64,000 nt of DNA from Candidatus Fluviicola riflensis (GCA_002243285.1 CP022585.1:2964641-3028640); one strand, 5' to 3'. Positions 1 through 10,520 are shown, counted from the first letter of the stretch. The notes: generated by a model from the letters alone, not told the origin. Translations and numbers: made by a program.

Positions 1-1935
1 CCTGTTGCTATCGCTGTCGGAGAGGTCCGGGGTAAGATAGTGTCTGCCAATAAGCGTTTCTATACCACCTTTGGCCTGACCGAAGAAGAAGTCATTGGCC
101 GCTCTTCTGAGGAATTGAAATTAACCTCCGATGAAGAAAACGCAAGACTGATTCCTATTATTATGAGTTATCTTGATGACGGGCGCACCATCGAAGAATT
201 GAGAAATTTGCCGCCTGAAGAAACACAAAAAGTGCTTATAACGCTAAGAGAGAAAATGTTCCGGAATGGTTTTGAAGTAAAGTATACCCGAAAAAACGGA
301 GAATCATTTTTTGCCATGGTTTATTTTGAGATCATTGAAAGAGGTGGCCGTTCATATACCATCACTTCTTACCAGGATATCACTGAACGGAAACTGGCAG
401 AAGAAAAAATTATACTTACTTCCAAACAACTTTTACAAGCGCAACGGATAGCCCGCATTGGCAGCTGGGAAATCGATGTAAAAACAAATGAAATAAAATG
501 GTCGGATGAACTCTATCGTATTTATGGTGTTGAGCCGGGGAAAATTATTTTAACCCGTGATGAATTAGCAAAATACAACCACGTTGCTGACCGTGATAAA
601 GCCCGTGAAATCATAGCAAATGCCATTAAAGACAAACAACCTTTTACTTATGATTACAGCATCATGACTCCGAATAAGGAAATAAGGATTTTGAATACAT
701 TCGGAGAAGTTGTGGTAGATGAAAATGGCAATACAATTAAATTAACAGGAACAACCCAGGACGTTACCGAACGCGTTCAAATAATAGAGAAGTTACATGA
801 GACAGAAAAAATAACACAGGCAAAACAACAGTTTTTAGCCAATATGAGCCACGAAATAAGAACACCTATGAATTCAATTATCGGGTTTTCAAACGTGCTA
901 TTAAGAACTGATTTAACAAAAGATCAACGGGAATATTTAAGTGCAATTAAGGAATCGGGCGATGCACTGCTTGTTATTATTAATGATATCCTCGATATTG
1001 CAAAAGTTGATGCCGGAAAGATGGTATTTGAAAAAATTCCGTTTAATTTAAGTAATTCCGTTTCTACTTCCCTTCTTATGTTGAAAGGAAAAGTGAAGGA
1101 GAAGAATTTAGAGTTAGTGAAAGAATTCGACCCTACTATTCCTCCAACTATAATTGGCGACCCGACGCGTCTGCGTCAGATAATTTTAAACCTGTTAAGT
1201 AATGCCGTAAAGTTTACCGAGACAGGGAAAATAACAATGAGTGTTCAGAAACTGAAAGAGGATGGAGAGAATATAACGCTCAGAGTTACAATAACAGATA
1301 CCGGCATTGGTATTCCGGAAGATAAGCTGGATCATATTTTCGAGAGTTTTGAACAAGTATCCAATGAAACCAGCAGGAAATATGGAGGAACGGGATTGGG
1401 GCTTGCTATCGTAAAAAAACTGGTAGAGCTTCAAGGCGGAACAATCGAGGTGAAAAGCAAGCCAGGCGTAGGTTCATCTTTTAGCATTGTGATGGATTTT
1501 GAGAAAACAACTTGTGAAACCACTATTGAAAAAGAAGAAACATTTCAGAAAGAATCGGGAACAACAACTATAAAAATATTGGTTGCTGAAGATAATGCAT
1601 TGAATCAGATGCTAATAAAAATACAATTAAACGAATTTGGTTTTGATGTGGATATTGCTGAAAATGGGAAAGTTGCAATTGAAAAACTCAGGGATAACCA
1701 TTACGATATTGTATTGATGGATATACAAATGCCTGAAATGAACGGAATTGAAACAACCAAATATATTCGAAACGAACTAAAATCTTCCATTCCCATTATT
1801 GCGCTTACAGCTGATGTTACCTCCCCGGATATTAAAAAATCCAGGGCTATTGGAATGAATGATTATTTATCCAAACCCATTGATGATAAATTACTTTACA
1901 GTAAAATTATTCTCTATTCTAAGAAAGATGATTAA
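1..1935 (+). CDS. Hybrid sensor histidine kinase with PAS domains and receiver, 5' partial
   Basis: The frame is open to the first base of the window and the residues before the GTG at 40 ([20 protein letters not shown]) read as the start of a PAS domain, so the gene begins outside the window. Numbered from 40, a PAS/PAC unit ends near residue 120 and a second spans about 128-245. The HisKA motif [11 protein letters not shown] carries phosphoacceptor His271, and the ATPase shows the N box (NLLSNAVKF) and G boxes ([17 protein letters not shown]). A C-terminal receiver (about 513-628) has Asp561 in [11 protein letters not shown]. No membrane segment is visible in this part, so it is probably cytosolic; the input and any upstream domains are not seen. 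The kinase-receiver half closely resembles that of the large gene ending at 6275, suggesting paralogy. Confidence 0.93.
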   Translation, partial: PVAIAVGEVRGKIVSANKRFYTTFGLTEEEVIGRSSEELKLTSDEENARLIPIIMSYLDDGRTIEELRNLPPEETQKVLITLREKMFRNGFEVKYTRKNGESFFAMVYFEIIERGGRSYTITSYQDITERKLAEEKIILTSKQLLQAQRIARIGSWEIDVKTNEIKWSDELYRIYGVEPGKIILTRDELAKYNHVADRDKAREIIANAIKDKQPFTYDYSIMTPNKEIRILNTFGEVVVDENGNTIKLTGTTQDVTERVQIIEKLHETEKITQAKQQFLANMSHEIRTPMNSIIGFSNVLLRTDLTKDQREYLSAIKESGDALLVIINDILDIAKVDAGKMVFEKIPFNLSNSVSTSLLMLKGKVKEKNLELVKEFDPTIPPTIIGDPTRLRQIILNLLSNAVKFTETGKITMSVQKLKEDGENITLRVTITDTGIGIPEDKLDHIFESFEQVSNETSRKYGGTGLGLAIVKKLVELQGGTIEVKSKPGVGSSFSIVMDFEKTTCETTIEKEETFQKESGTTTIKILVAEDNALNQMLIKIQLNEFGFDVDIAENGKVAIEKLRDNHYDIVLMDIQMPEMNGIETTKYIRNELKSSIPIIALTADVTSPDIKKSRAIGMNDYLSKPIDDKLLYSKIILYSKKDD

Positions 1936-2040
1936 TCGCGTCATTCTGGTTCTCGTTCTGGAAGGCTCTTTTTCAGTGTGAGAATTGCGCGTAAATGAAA
2001 TCACTACAGCCCGATTATTTTATTACTTATCTTAGCCATT

Positions 2041-2739
2041 ATGATCGATTTATCTCTTGGTGAAACGCAAATTCGCCGTGTTACGAATTTCCAGGACCTT
2101 GTTTCGACACCATTTCAGGGAAACATCAATGCACTTTGCTGGCCCCGTAAACTACAAGGTGATTTCTCGGAGATTGTTAAAAAAGTGGCGTTATACGGGA
2201 ATATAACAGTAATTGAACATAAGGAACTTCTTGAACTTCAGTTGAGCGAACAGGGACAGCTTGCCCGTGAAATTCTTTTACAAGACATGAAGATACTCGA
2301 AGCTCATGGCGCTGCGCCGGTGCTTAATGTGATCCGGAACTATGACAGAGATGACAGTTTTCCATTGTTCCCAACCGATGTTTATTCTTTTCATGTAGAC
2401 CGTTCTCCGATACCAACAGCTACTTTTTTATGTACTTATATTGGTGAGCCCAGCGAATTATTACCGAATTCACAAGCCACACAAAAAGTCCTCATTCCGG
2501 AAATACGTGCTGAACTCAACAAACTTTACGGTGGAACCGATGAAGGTTTTGAGTCATTCTTAAGTGAGTATTTCTTTGACCTGCATTACCAGGCTAAACC
2601 TGATGCACATCCGATAAACTGTGGTATTGGCCACTTATGGAGGCTGGCGGTTGATCATCCGGAAAGTCAGGTGCAGCCTTGTATTCACCGCGCACCAAAA
2701 GAAAAGCACGAAGAGAACAGGTTGTTGTTGATTTGTTGA
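2041..2739 (+). CDS. DUF1826-like protein
   Basis: This 232-residue protein has no signal peptide or membrane segment. The pattern fits the DUF1826 family: an early NALCWPRKLQGDF, a central FHVDRSPIPTATFLCTYIGE, and a C-terminal IHRAPKEKHEENRLLLIC. Family members have an H-x-D followed by a distal His, reminiscent of iron/2-oxoglutarate oxygenases, and here HVD and IHR could be metal ligands. That catalytic idea is inference and the family has no established function known to me. The gene stands alone, with 105 bases separating it from the kinase and 260 from the next gene. The ATG at 2041 has no clear ribosome binding site, as is usual in this phylum. Confidence 0.65.
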   Translation: MIDLSLGETQIRRVTNFQDLVSTPFQGNINALCWPRKLQGDFSEIVKKVALYGNITVIEHKELLELQLSEQGQLAREILLQDMKILEAHGAAPVLNVIRNYDRDDSFPLFPTDVYSFHVDRSPIPTATFLCTYIGEPSELLPNSQATQKVLIPEIRAELNKLYGGTDEGFESFLSEYFFDLHYQAKPDAHPINCGIGHLWRLAVDHPESQVQPCIHRAPKEKHEENRLLLIC

Positions 2740-2999
2740 ATACGGGGGTGTCTGTTTTGAGGCGAATTCCGTAAATCACAGAAATACATGAGCTTACGAA
2801 TGTTATGTTAAGTCTTGCAATATCTTGTTGATTGGTAATCACCGAAGAAAGAAATAAACCATTTAATGAGTAAAGTGTGCAACTTCAGGATGATTAGCTT
2901 CGTCATCTTTTTAATACCTGCTTTTGGAAAGGTAAAAACACGTGATTTTTAGTCAAAACAGAAAGAAACCACTAGTAGCACGTTAAAACGAAACAGCAA

Positions 3000-4685
3000 A
3001 TGGCATTCAACTCTTTTCATTTAATCCCCGCCGCGGTGGGTTTGATACTTACAGTTCTGAGTACAAGCGCTTTCGGGCAAAACCTTCAATGGGCCAAACA
3101 AATAGGCGGTGCCGGTTGGGATGAAGGAACTTCGATAAAAACAGATCAAAACAATCATGTTTATACAGTCGGACTTTTCATTGGAACGGTGGATTTTGAT
3201 CCGGGCATAGGCGTTTTCAACCTAACTGCTGTTGGAGAAAAAGACGCCTTTATCTGTAAACTGGATGCTTCCGGTGATTTAATATGGGCGAAACAATTTG
3301 GAGACAGTGCTTCTATTGACGAAAAAAGTTCGCTCGAAATAGACGCCTTTGGTAACCTGTATATCACGAATTCTTTTGTGGGCACGGTAGATTTTGACCC
3401 GGGACCGGGGAGTTTTAATTTAACTTCCCAGGGGATGGACAGAGCTGTCTTTATCCAGAAATTAGATGCAAATGGCAACTTTATATGGGCGAAACAAATA
3501 GGCGGACCGTTTGTTCCCGGATTTCCAAACCCGACTCACAGCAATGCTATTGCAGTTGATGCTGGTGGAAATCTCTACCTGACAGGCTATTTTGACGGAA
3601 CAATCGATTTTGATCCGCATCCGGCTTCCACGTTTAATATGGCATCTCAATATAATGCCAGCGATGTTTTTGTCTGTAAATTGGATACTGATGGCAACTT
3701 TGTGTGGGCGAAACAATTCACCGGTACACAATCGAATGGTGGAGTTGGTTATGCGATAACCGTAGATGGAAGTGGGAATATCTATTCCACCGGAACAATC
3801 GGTGGAACAATGGATTTTGATCCGGGTCCGGGCACTTTTCAACTTACCGCATCAGTCCCCGGTCAGACAGCCATTTATATCAGCAAACTCGACCCATCAG
3901 GCAATTTCGTTTGGGCAAAAGAAATGGGTCCGGGTGAGGGATCTGCTATTGCAATGGACGAACATAACAATATCTATTCCAGCGGATCAGCTTCCCCCGG
4001 ATACATAACTGTTATCAACAAACATGATTTGGACGGTAATCTTTTATGGGCGAAACAGCTTGGCGGAATCAGCGGGGAATCCATCGCAGTAGATGACAAT
4101 GGCCATGTGTATACGGCAGGTCTTTGTTTTGGCACAAACGACTTTGACCCGGGACCGGGAGTTTTTAATCTTACCGGAGGAGATTCGGATGCTTTCATCA
4201 GCAGGTTGGATTCATTGGGAAATTTCGTTTGGGCTGGTTTGTTAACAGGGACAAATCAAGTTTGGATGGAGTCCTTAACCCTGGACATGAATAATAATCT
4301 ATACACTACCGGTTATTTTAACGGAACAGCCGATGTTGACCCTTACTCCCCCATTTTTAACCTGAGCAGTCCGGTTATCGGTTACGATCTGTTTATAAAC
4401 AAATTAAGCACACAAGCTGAACTGGGGCTTGAACAACAGGGGTTTGAAGCGCACTTGATCGTTTATCCGAATCCAACCGGTGGAAACCTGATTGTTGAAT
4501 TGGACAAAGTATACGATGAACTGCAGATTGTTGTTAAAACGGTCCATGGGCAAGTCGTACCGGCACAATGGGTACAAATCGAAGACCGGATAGAGATCCA
4601 AATGAATGGGGAAAGCGGTATCTACCTGCTGGAGATCGCTGATCAGAAAAATCACCGCGCTGTTCTGAAAATCATGAAGAATTAA
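3000..4685 (+). CDS. Secreted SBBP-type beta-propeller protein with T9SS sorting domain
   Basis: This 561-residue protein begins with a signal peptide that would be cut near AFG|QN. Its body is about eight repeats of roughly 55 residues, each with a GNFVWAKQ-like strand, an aspartate-rich DGNIYSTG-like strand and an FDPGPGxFNL motif, as in bacterial SBBP repeat propellers. The last 75 residues form a T9SS type A sorting domain (YPNPTGG, then a terminal KIMKN), which in this phylum directs export through the type IX system and surface attachment or release. A paralogous architecture lies at 10521-12203 on the other strand. No ligand or enzymatic activity can be inferred. Confidence 0.9.
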   Translation: MAFNSFHLIPAAVGLILTVLSTSAFGQNLQWAKQIGGAGWDEGTSIKTDQNNHVYTVGLFIGTVDFDPGIGVFNLTAVGEKDAFICKLDASGDLIWAKQFGDSASIDEKSSLEIDAFGNLYITNSFVGTVDFDPGPGSFNLTSQGMDRAVFIQKLDANGNFIWAKQIGGPFVPGFPNPTHSNAIAVDAGGNLYLTGYFDGTIDFDPHPASTFNMASQYNASDVFVCKLDTDGNFVWAKQFTGTQSNGGVGYAITVDGSGNIYSTGTIGGTMDFDPGPGTFQLTASVPGQTAIYISKLDPSGNFVWAKEMGPGEGSAIAMDEHNNIYSSGSASPGYITVINKHDLDGNLLWAKQLGGISGESIAVDDNGHVYTAGLCFGTNDFDPGPGVFNLTGGDSDAFISRLDSLGNFVWAGLLTGTNQVWMESLTLDMNNNLYTTGYFNGTADVDPYSPIFNLSSPVIGYDLFINKLSTQAELGLEQQGFEAHLIVYPNPTGGNLIVELDKVYDELQIVVKTVHGQVVPAQWVQIEDRIEIQMNGESGIYLLEIADQKNHRAVLKIMKN

Positions 4686-4807
4686 CGTTAAGTGCTCGAC
4701 TTTTGTTTGCGGTAGGTTTCGCAGAACGATCACGAAAGTGAGTACAAGCGTGCTCACTCTTTCATTTTTTACCCATCTTTATCCCTCACTATTAAAACCA
4801 ACAACTT

Positions 4808-5383
4808 ATGGCTGCTATTTACGAAGCGTATGCTATTTACGCAGAATGTACCGGTGACGATCTGGGCACAAAAGAAATGGAAGAAGGAATGCCCAACCGC
4901 GTTTTTAACAAAGTGGAGGCGTTTTCGGGAAATGCGATTGATATTCCTGAAAGTTCCAAAGGTGAACGGATCCGATTGCAACGCGGCATTTACCGGGTGA
5001 ACGGCCTTTCGTTCCTGACCATGCTTTCTGCCGGTGTGCCGCCGGTTCCGCCAGTTCCCACTGAACATCTTGTAGATATTTATCCGGGCTATTGCATTTT
5101 GTATGATGCTAATAATCCACCGAAAGGGCTGGATGACATGAAGGGTGTGTTTTGCGTGGGGTCGATGGGAACGGCTTATGACGGAACGCCCAGCATTTTT
5201 GAGTGCGTGATCGAGGTAAAGGACAAGCCGATGGAGATTTCACTCGGACATCAGTGTTCGTATAAGGATTATTCGAAAGAACCGGGGTATGATCCGGCAA
5301 CAGCGAATCCGAAGGCTTATTTGCGACTTGGTGGCTCGGATTATCATGTTTGCGCACGGATCTCAATTTTTAAGATCGGGTAA
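4808..5383 (+). CDS. Hypothetical protein, possibly a beta-sandwich
   Basis: I do not recognise this 191-residue protein. It has no signal peptide, membrane segment or obvious catalytic motif. Short hydrophobic strands alternate with turns (GIYRVNGLSFLTML, GYCILYDAN, GVFCVGSM, FECVIEV, VCARISIFKIG), suggesting an all-beta domain, perhaps a C1q/TNF-like jelly roll; this is inference from the strand pattern only. A proline-rich segment (VPPVPPVP) occurs near the middle. It is a single gene between the propeller gene and a foldback element. Codon use looks like its neighbours and the start is the first ATG of the frame, close behind an A-rich stretch. Confidence 0.7.
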   Translation: MAAIYEAYAIYAECTGDDLGTKEMEEGMPNRVFNKVEAFSGNAIDIPESSKGERIRLQRGIYRVNGLSFLTMLSAGVPPVPPVPTEHLVDIYPGYCILYDANNPPKGLDDMKGVFCVGSMGTAYDGTPSIFECVIEVKDKPMEISLGHQCSYKDYSKEPGYDPATANPKAYLRLGGSDYHVCARISIFKIG

Positions 5384-5432
5384 CAAATTCACATAGAGGC
5401 GATGGTTATCGCTTATCAGCACTCAAAATATT

Positions 5433-5588
5433 TCCCATTCGCCTTAGTCGGACACAGATTTTGCGTGCCTAACGGACACGCTATGTATTGTAATTGTGCG
5501 CATCGTATTTATCATATAATGCTCTTGTGTAATTGTAGACGAGTGCGTTAGCCGAGTAAAAATTCGTGTCCGCCTAAGGCGGATGGGA
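5433..5588. repeat. Foldback element with 30-base imperfect inverted repeats
   Basis: The segments 5433-5462 and 5559-5588 are reverse complements with 26 of 30 matches, enclosing about 96 AT-rich bases without a gene. Each arm contains a relative of the core CGTGTCCGCC-TWW-GGCG, which is itself a short palindrome. A further fragment with the CGCCAAGGCGGA core follows near 5600. The same core appears in the element at 39841-40003. It resembles a small MITE or REP-like element; mobility is inference. Confidence 0.6.
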
Positions 5589-5672
5589 AACAAAAACATT
5601 CGCCAAGGCGGATACAAAAGTGGAATGCCTATTTTTGGAATTCGGGAAGCCCGGCAGTAAACGATTCATCAC

Positions 5673-6200
5673 ATGAGAAAAACCATACTTATAACCGCAG
5701 GATTCCTCGCAGCATTCGGGCTTGGGTTTTACGCAAATACGATGATCAACCCGCAACCGGAAAAGAAGCGGGCGAAAAAGAAGGAGAATCCATCAGCCAT
5801 ACATACCAACAACGAAAAAAAGGATCACATGAAATTAGGCGCATTTTCAATTAGTTTGAGTGTCAAAGACCTCGAGGTTTCAAAAGCATTTTACGAAAAT
5901 CTTGGCTTTACGCATTTTGCCGGAAGCATGGAACAGCATTACCTCATCATGAAAAATGAGAATGCACTCATTGGGTTGTTCCAGGGAATGTTTGAAGGAA
6001 ATATCCTGACGTTTAACCCGGGTTGGGATGAAAACGCCAAAAACATTGAGCAGTTCGACGATGTGCGGACAATTCAGCAGCAGCTGAAAAGTAAAGGTAT
6101 TGCCATCAACGGTGAAGTTGACGAGAAAGCTTCGGGTCCGGCAGGTTTTATGATTACCGATCCGGATGGGAATGTGGTGTTGATTGACCAGCATCGATGA
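5673..6200 (+). CDS. VOC (glyoxalase/bleomycin-resistance fold) protein with N-terminal membrane anchor
   Basis: This 175-residue protein starts with a hydrophobic helix (residues 4-22) followed by a lysine-rich linker (KKRAKKKE). A single VOC module begins near residue 53 (MKLGAFSISLSVKDLEVSKAF) and ends DPDGNVVLIDQHR. VOC proteins bind metals or small molecules and include glyoxalase I and antibiotic-binding proteins. A one-module protein would dimerise to form a site. A start at 5829 would give an ordinary cytosolic VOC protein, so the anchor might come from an alternative start; however, the longer frame is intact and the hydrophobic segment looks genuine. The substrate is unknown. Confidence 0.8.
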   Translation: MRKTILITAGFLAAFGLGFYANTMINPQPEKKRAKKKENPSAIHTNNEKKDHMKLGAFSISLSVKDLEVSKAFYENLGFTHFAGSMEQHYLIMKNENALIGLFQGMFEGNILTFNPGWDENAKNIEQFDDVRTIQQQLKSKGIAINGEVDEKASGPAGFMITDPDGNVVLIDQHR

Positions 6201-6274
6201 TTGGTTCCCTTACTTTATAGAATAGAATGTAGAGACGACGATTATTCGTTATAATTTCAATTAGTGAGTAAGTA

Positions 6275-9200
6275 TTATTCAGCTGACTGGCGCGATAATT
6301 TCACCAGTGACACTATTTTATTATACAGCAACCTTTCGTCGACGGGTTTTGAGATATAATCATCCATCCCGAGTGTTCTGCATTTGGCAAAGTCCATTGT
6401 GGTAACATCGGCCGTTAACGCAATAATCGGAGTGGTCTGTTTTAAGATCTCCCGAATATAGGTGGTAGCTTCAATTCCGTTCATTCCAGGCATTTGCAAA
6501 TCCATTAAAATGATATCATAAGTATTGTGCTCTAATTTTTCGACAGCATTTTTTCCATCAACAGCACTGTCGTACTCAAACCCAAAATTATTCAACAATG
6601 TCTTTAGCAGCAATTGATTCAGCGGAACATCTTCGACTACCAAAACGCTTACTTTTTTAATCTCCGTATCTGACAAAGCTGATGGATGCTCTTCATCGGG
6701 AATCGCGCCTGCTTTATCAAAGCTAAGTACAAAGCTAAACACTGAACCAATGCCTTGTTCGCTTTTAACGTGTATACTACCACCCTGAGACTCGACCAAT
6801 TGTTTCACAATAGCCAGTCCCAACCCAGTTCCGCCGTACAAACGAGACGTGCCGGAAGATGCCTGCTGAAAGTTCTCGAAAATGTGTTCCAGCATATTCT
6901 CCGGGATTCCAATACCCGTGTCAGTCACCGTAAATTCGATGGTGATTTTTTCTTCGTCTTCGCCGAGCAACCTGAACCGTGCGGTAATTTCTCCCTTCGG
7001 GGTAAATTTCACGGCATTGCTTACCAGGTTCAACATGATCTGATGCAGGCGAATGAGATCTCCGACCAGTATATCCGGAATAGCAGCATCATATTCCATG
7101 ACCAGCTTCACCCCTTTTTCCCGGGCTTTTGCTTCAAATAAATGAAGTACCGCTGCTATCGATTCTTCCAGCTTGAATACCCTTTTCTCGAATGTCATTT
7201 TCCCCGAATCTACTTTTGCCAGGTCGAGGATATCGTTGATCAATACCGTCAAGGCCTCTCCGCTTGTTTTGATTGCATGGATGTATTCTGTTTGTCCGGA
7301 TGACAACTCTGTTTTCAGCATGATGTTTGTGAACCCGATAATGGCATTCATCGGTGTGCGGATTTCATGGCTCATATTCGACAGGAACTGTTGTTTCGAC
7401 TGAACGGCATCTTCCGCAATAAGGGTTTTCAGTTCTGCATTTTTTTTGGCTTCAGTGAGCTGACTATTGCTCTCTTCAATCTTCTGTAGCAACTTTTTTT
7501 CTGCCTGAAGTTTTATCTCAAGTACCTTTTTTTCTTTCAGCTGCAATTCAATAGCCAGTCGTTTTACTTCGGTAATATCGGTAATGGCGAGCACAATCAA
7601 TTCCTCATTTTTGCTTTGCTGAATGATTTGATGTGCATTTAACAGCAGTGTTTTCTGCCCGACTAAGGGGAGTGTAAGTTCAACTTCAAAACCGTGAAAA
7701 CGATTGTCTTTGGGAACGATATCTTCCAATAATTCGCGCAGTCGTGGAATATTCCATTGGCCATCGCTCAATTTATACAACGATATACCGATACTTTCTT
7801 CCTCATTCACCAGGAACAATTTACAGAACGAACTGTTGACGGATTTAATCCGAATGTTTTTATCAAGTATGACCATGGGTTCGTAAATGGTGGAAAGGAT
7901 GCCTTCATAATAGGTATACAATTCTTCCACCTGCTGTATCCGTACCTGTAATTCCTGGTTTGTAGTGGTGAGTTCTTCGTTGGTCGATTCGATTTCTTCT
8001 TTGGATGTTTCCAGTTCTTCATTTAAACTCTGAAGTTCTTCATTACTGGAAACCGCTTCTTCGTTTGCGCTTTGCAGTTCTTCATTTGCCGCTTCCTGAT
8101 CGCGTGTAATGGCACCCATATCATATCTCGCAGAAGCCAGTTCTTCTTCCAGTTTTTTTATTCTACGATCTTTGGCAATAGAGTTGTTACGGATGCCCTT
8201 AACCGGGTGTTCTCCGAGTTCAATATGCTGTCCTGTGAACACGACTACCAGCAATGGTTCTTCTCCTTCGGCCTGCAGTGGTGCTACTTCCAGGTTGACT
8301 ATCTGCAAGGTGTTTTTGATTGCATCCCTGTTGAGTTCCAGCCCCATTTTGCGCACCGTTTGTTTTGTTTTGATGGCATGATGAATGGCGTTGCGCAGTT
8401 CAAAGGTAATTTCAGAGTTTACCAGCTTGAGAATGTTGAATGTTGCCTTGCCGGGGCCCTGCATCATATACTGAGCCGTTTGTCCGCGAAACTGGAGAAT
8501 TTCCATATCGTGATTGATGATCACGCTTGCAGGTACATAGTTTGCCAGCAGCACTTGGTCAAAGGTATTGCCAAGCGCACCGCTGCTTGTTGCAGCAACC
8601 TTTTTGGGCAAGGCATGCGGGTGCCTGTTTGTTTCTATAATGGTTGTATTCAGCGTGCGTGGCAACAGGTCTGGAATTCTACTCACGCCAGCATGATTTT
8701 TCCGGCTGTAGAGTTTATATGTTTTGTTGACAGGTGCAAAAAGCTGAGACAATGTTCCGATCGTTTCCGATTTTCCTAGCATGAGTACACCTCCTTCATT
8801 GAGCGCATAATGGAACGTTGAAACGGCTTTTTTCTGGGCTGGTGTTTCAAGGTAAATCAAAAAGTTGCGGCAACTGATAAAGTCCATTCTCGAAAAAGGC
8901 GGATCACTGAGAATATTGTGCTGGGCAAAGATGCACACGTCGCGTAAGGGTTGCGAAATGCGGTATTTATCTTTCACTTTCGTGAAAAAGCGCTGCAGGC
9001 GTTTAGATGAAACACTTTTAAGCTGATGAACGGTGTATTCACCGTTGCGTGCCTCCCGGATTGCTTCTGCACTGAGGTCGGAAGCAAAAATCTGGAAGGG
9101 AACAGCATGCGTTTTATTGTCCTGCAATTCAATCAGGAGCATGGCAATGGAATACACTTCTTCTCCAGTGGCACAGGCTGCTACCCAAATACGCAAGGTT

Positions 9201-10159
9201 TCGTCCGGGGATTTTGCATCCAATAATTTGGCCAGTACCGTTTTCTTTAACAGCACAAAAGCATCCGAGTCCCTGAAAAAATCGGTGACATTGATCAGTA
9301 AATCTTTGTGTAAAAGGCTCAGTTCTTCCGTGTCTTTGGCTACTATCCCGGCGTATTGTTTAATTGTTTTGATTTTATGAATGAGCATTCTTCGCAGGAT
9401 CCGGCGTTTAATGGTATTCATTTTATAATGGCTGAAGTCAATGCTTTTCCCTTTGAGTAGAAGCTGAAGAATAATTTTCAGATCCGGATCGCTGTTTTCA
9501 ATCTCACCTTCCGGTACCCGGGTGATATAATGCTTTGCCAAATGATTCCTCGACATGCTGATTTCCTGAGCAATTTCTTCGGGAGACAACACGAAATCGA
9601 CCACACCTTCTGCAATGGCAGATGAGGGCATACTCCCAAATTTCGCCGAATCATCCTGAGCGAACGTAAGCCCTCCGGCCAGTTTGACATCTCTTAATCC
9701 GAGTGTACCATCACTGCCGTTTCCGGATAATAAAATGCCGATTACATTTTCTTTATGTGTAAGTGCCAACGAGGTGAAAAGCACGTCAATAGAGAGGTTT
9801 GTGGACTTATTGTTTGAGCGGGGAACTAATTTGATATGGCCATTAGTGACTTTAATTTCTTTGTTGTAGGGAATCACGTAGACATTATTCGGTTCCATTT
9901 TTTCCATGTCTTCGATTTCCTGCACCTTCATCTCTGTTTGCTTCGACAAGAGTGTTGTGAGCATACTTTTATGATCCGGACTCAGGTGTTGGACGTAAAT
10001 GAAGGCCATTCCCGTGTTGGGTGAAAGATGCTTTAACAGCCTGGTTATGGCTTCCAATCCGCCCGCTGAGGCGCCAATGGCAACCACCGTAAACGATTCT
10101 TTTTCACCTTCCGGTAAGCTGGCCGTCTTTTGTTTTTTGGGAGTTGTTGCTACTTTCAT
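6275..10159 (-). CDS. CheB-CheR-PAS hybrid histidine kinase/response regulator
   Basis: This is a 1294-residue multidomain signalling protein. A CheB-type methylesterase domain (about 22-200) keeps Ser31 (GASAGG), His58 and Asp150 (GSDGT). A CheR methyltransferase domain (about 225-490) has the AdoMet motif WVAACATGEEVYS and DPPFSRMDFISCRNFLIYL. A glutamate-rich coiled coil (repeated SNEELQS-like units, about 660-745) precedes a PAS domain (to about 870), a second coil, HisKA with His931, an ATPase domain ([10 protein letters not shown]) and a receiver with Asp1220. Such fusions are known in bacteria without linked chemoreceptors, and no chemotaxis genes are nearby. No membrane segment is seen. 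The kinase-receiver part is a close paralogue of the partial gene at the left edge. Confidence 0.95.
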   Translation of the reverse strand: MKVATTPKKQKTASLPEGEKESFTVVAIGASAGGLEAITRLLKHLSPNTGMAFIYVQHLSPDHKSMLTTLLSKQTEMKVQEIEDMEKMEPNNVYVIPYNKEIKVTNGHIKLVPRSNNKSTNLSIDVLFTSLALTHKENVIGILLSGNGSDGTLGLRDVKLAGGLTFAQDDSAKFGSMPSSAIAEGVVDFVLSPEEIAQEISMSRNHLAKHYITRVPEGEIENSDPDLKIILQLLLKGKSIDFSHYKMNTIKRRILRRMLIHKIKTIKQYAGIVAKDTEELSLLHKDLLINVTDFFRDSDAFVLLKKTVLAKLLDAKSPDETLRIWVAACATGEEVYSIAMLLIELQDNKTHAVPFQIFASDLSAEAIREARNGEYTVHQLKSVSSKRLQRFFTKVKDKYRISQPLRDVCIFAQHNILSDPPFSRMDFISCRNFLIYLETPAQKKAVSTFHYALNEGGVLMLGKSETIGTLSQLFAPVNKTYKLYSRKNHAGVSRIPDLLPRTLNTTIIETNRHPHALPKKVAATSSGALGNTFDQVLLANYVPASVIINHDMEILQFRGQTAQYMMQGPGKATFNILKLVNSEITFELRNAIHHAIKTKQTVRKMGLELNRDAIKNTLQIVNLEVAPLQAEGEEPLLVVVFTGQHIELGEHPVKGIRNNSIAKDRRIKKLEEELASARYDMGAITRDQEAANEELQSANEEAVSSNEELQSLNEELETSKEEIESTNEELTTTNQELQVRIQQVEELYTYYEGILSTIYEPMVILDKNIRIKSVNSSFCKLFLVNEEESIGISLYKLSDGQWNIPRLRELLEDIVPKDNRFHGFEVELTLPLVGQKTLLLNAHQIIQQSKNEELIVLAITDITEVKRLAIELQLKEKKVLEIKLQAEKKLLQKIEESNSQLTEAKKNAELKTLIAEDAVQSKQQFLSNMSHEIRTPMNAIIGFTNIMLKTELSSGQTEYIHAIKTSGEALTVLINDILDLAKVDSGKMTFEKRVFKLEESIAAVLHLFEAKAREKGVKLVMEYDAAIPDILVGDLIRLHQIMLNLVSNAVKFTPKGEITARFRLLGEDEEKITIEFTVTDTGIGIPENMLEHIFENFQQASSGTSRLYGGTGLGLAIVKQLVESQGGSIHVKSEQGIGSVFSFVLSFDKAGAIPDEEHPSALSDTEIKKVSVLVVEDVPLNQLLLKTLLNNFGFEYDSAVDGKNAVEKLEHNTYDIILMDLQMPGMNGIEATTYIREILKQTTPIIALTADVTTMDFAKCRTLGMDDYISKPVDERLLYNKIVSLVKLSRQSAE

Positions 10160-10520
10160 AATGAACTATTAATAAGTATGGCGCAGCAACATCAATGGGG
10201 AATTATTTAGAATCGCAGCACCTGTGAAGGTACGCCGTTATATCGGATAATACCGGCGTTTTTCAGGTTTTTTGGATTTATTTTGCCGGTTTGTGAGATT
10301 CGTACCGAAAGTTTTTCAAAAACGAGGATGATCACCTAATTCTTTAATCCTGAATTTTGATCTAAATCCGCATCATCAGAGAAATATTCCGCGTTCTCTT
10401 AACTCATTTTCATGGAATGAAGGGTTCTCATTGATACCAATAAATAATGTTCAGAATCGTTCCACCTCAGATGACTTGAACAAATCAAATTCTACAGAAC
10501 AAAAACAACTATTTCTGATT
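10160..10520. other. Gene-free stretch upstream of the CheB-CheR kinase gene
   Basis: This stretch lies between the start of the kinase gene and the stop of the propeller gene to its right, both read leftwards. It should hold the kinase promoter. No convincing reading frame, strong hairpin or repeat was found. Confidence 0.5.

Noticed and set aside
40..42. GTG start for the left-edge kinase
   Set aside because: The frame is open upstream and the residues before it complete a PAS domain, so the real start is outside the window.
3090..4400. Repeated DNA words across the propeller gene, considered as a CRISPR-like or minisatellite array
   Set aside because: The repeats are diverged, in frame, about 55 codons long and part of a continuous signal-bearing protein.
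8072..8779. Long open frame of 235 codons on the plus strand inside the CheB-CheR kinase gene
   Set aside because: It is antisense to a conserved multidomain gene with intact catalytic motifs; composition alone explains the length.
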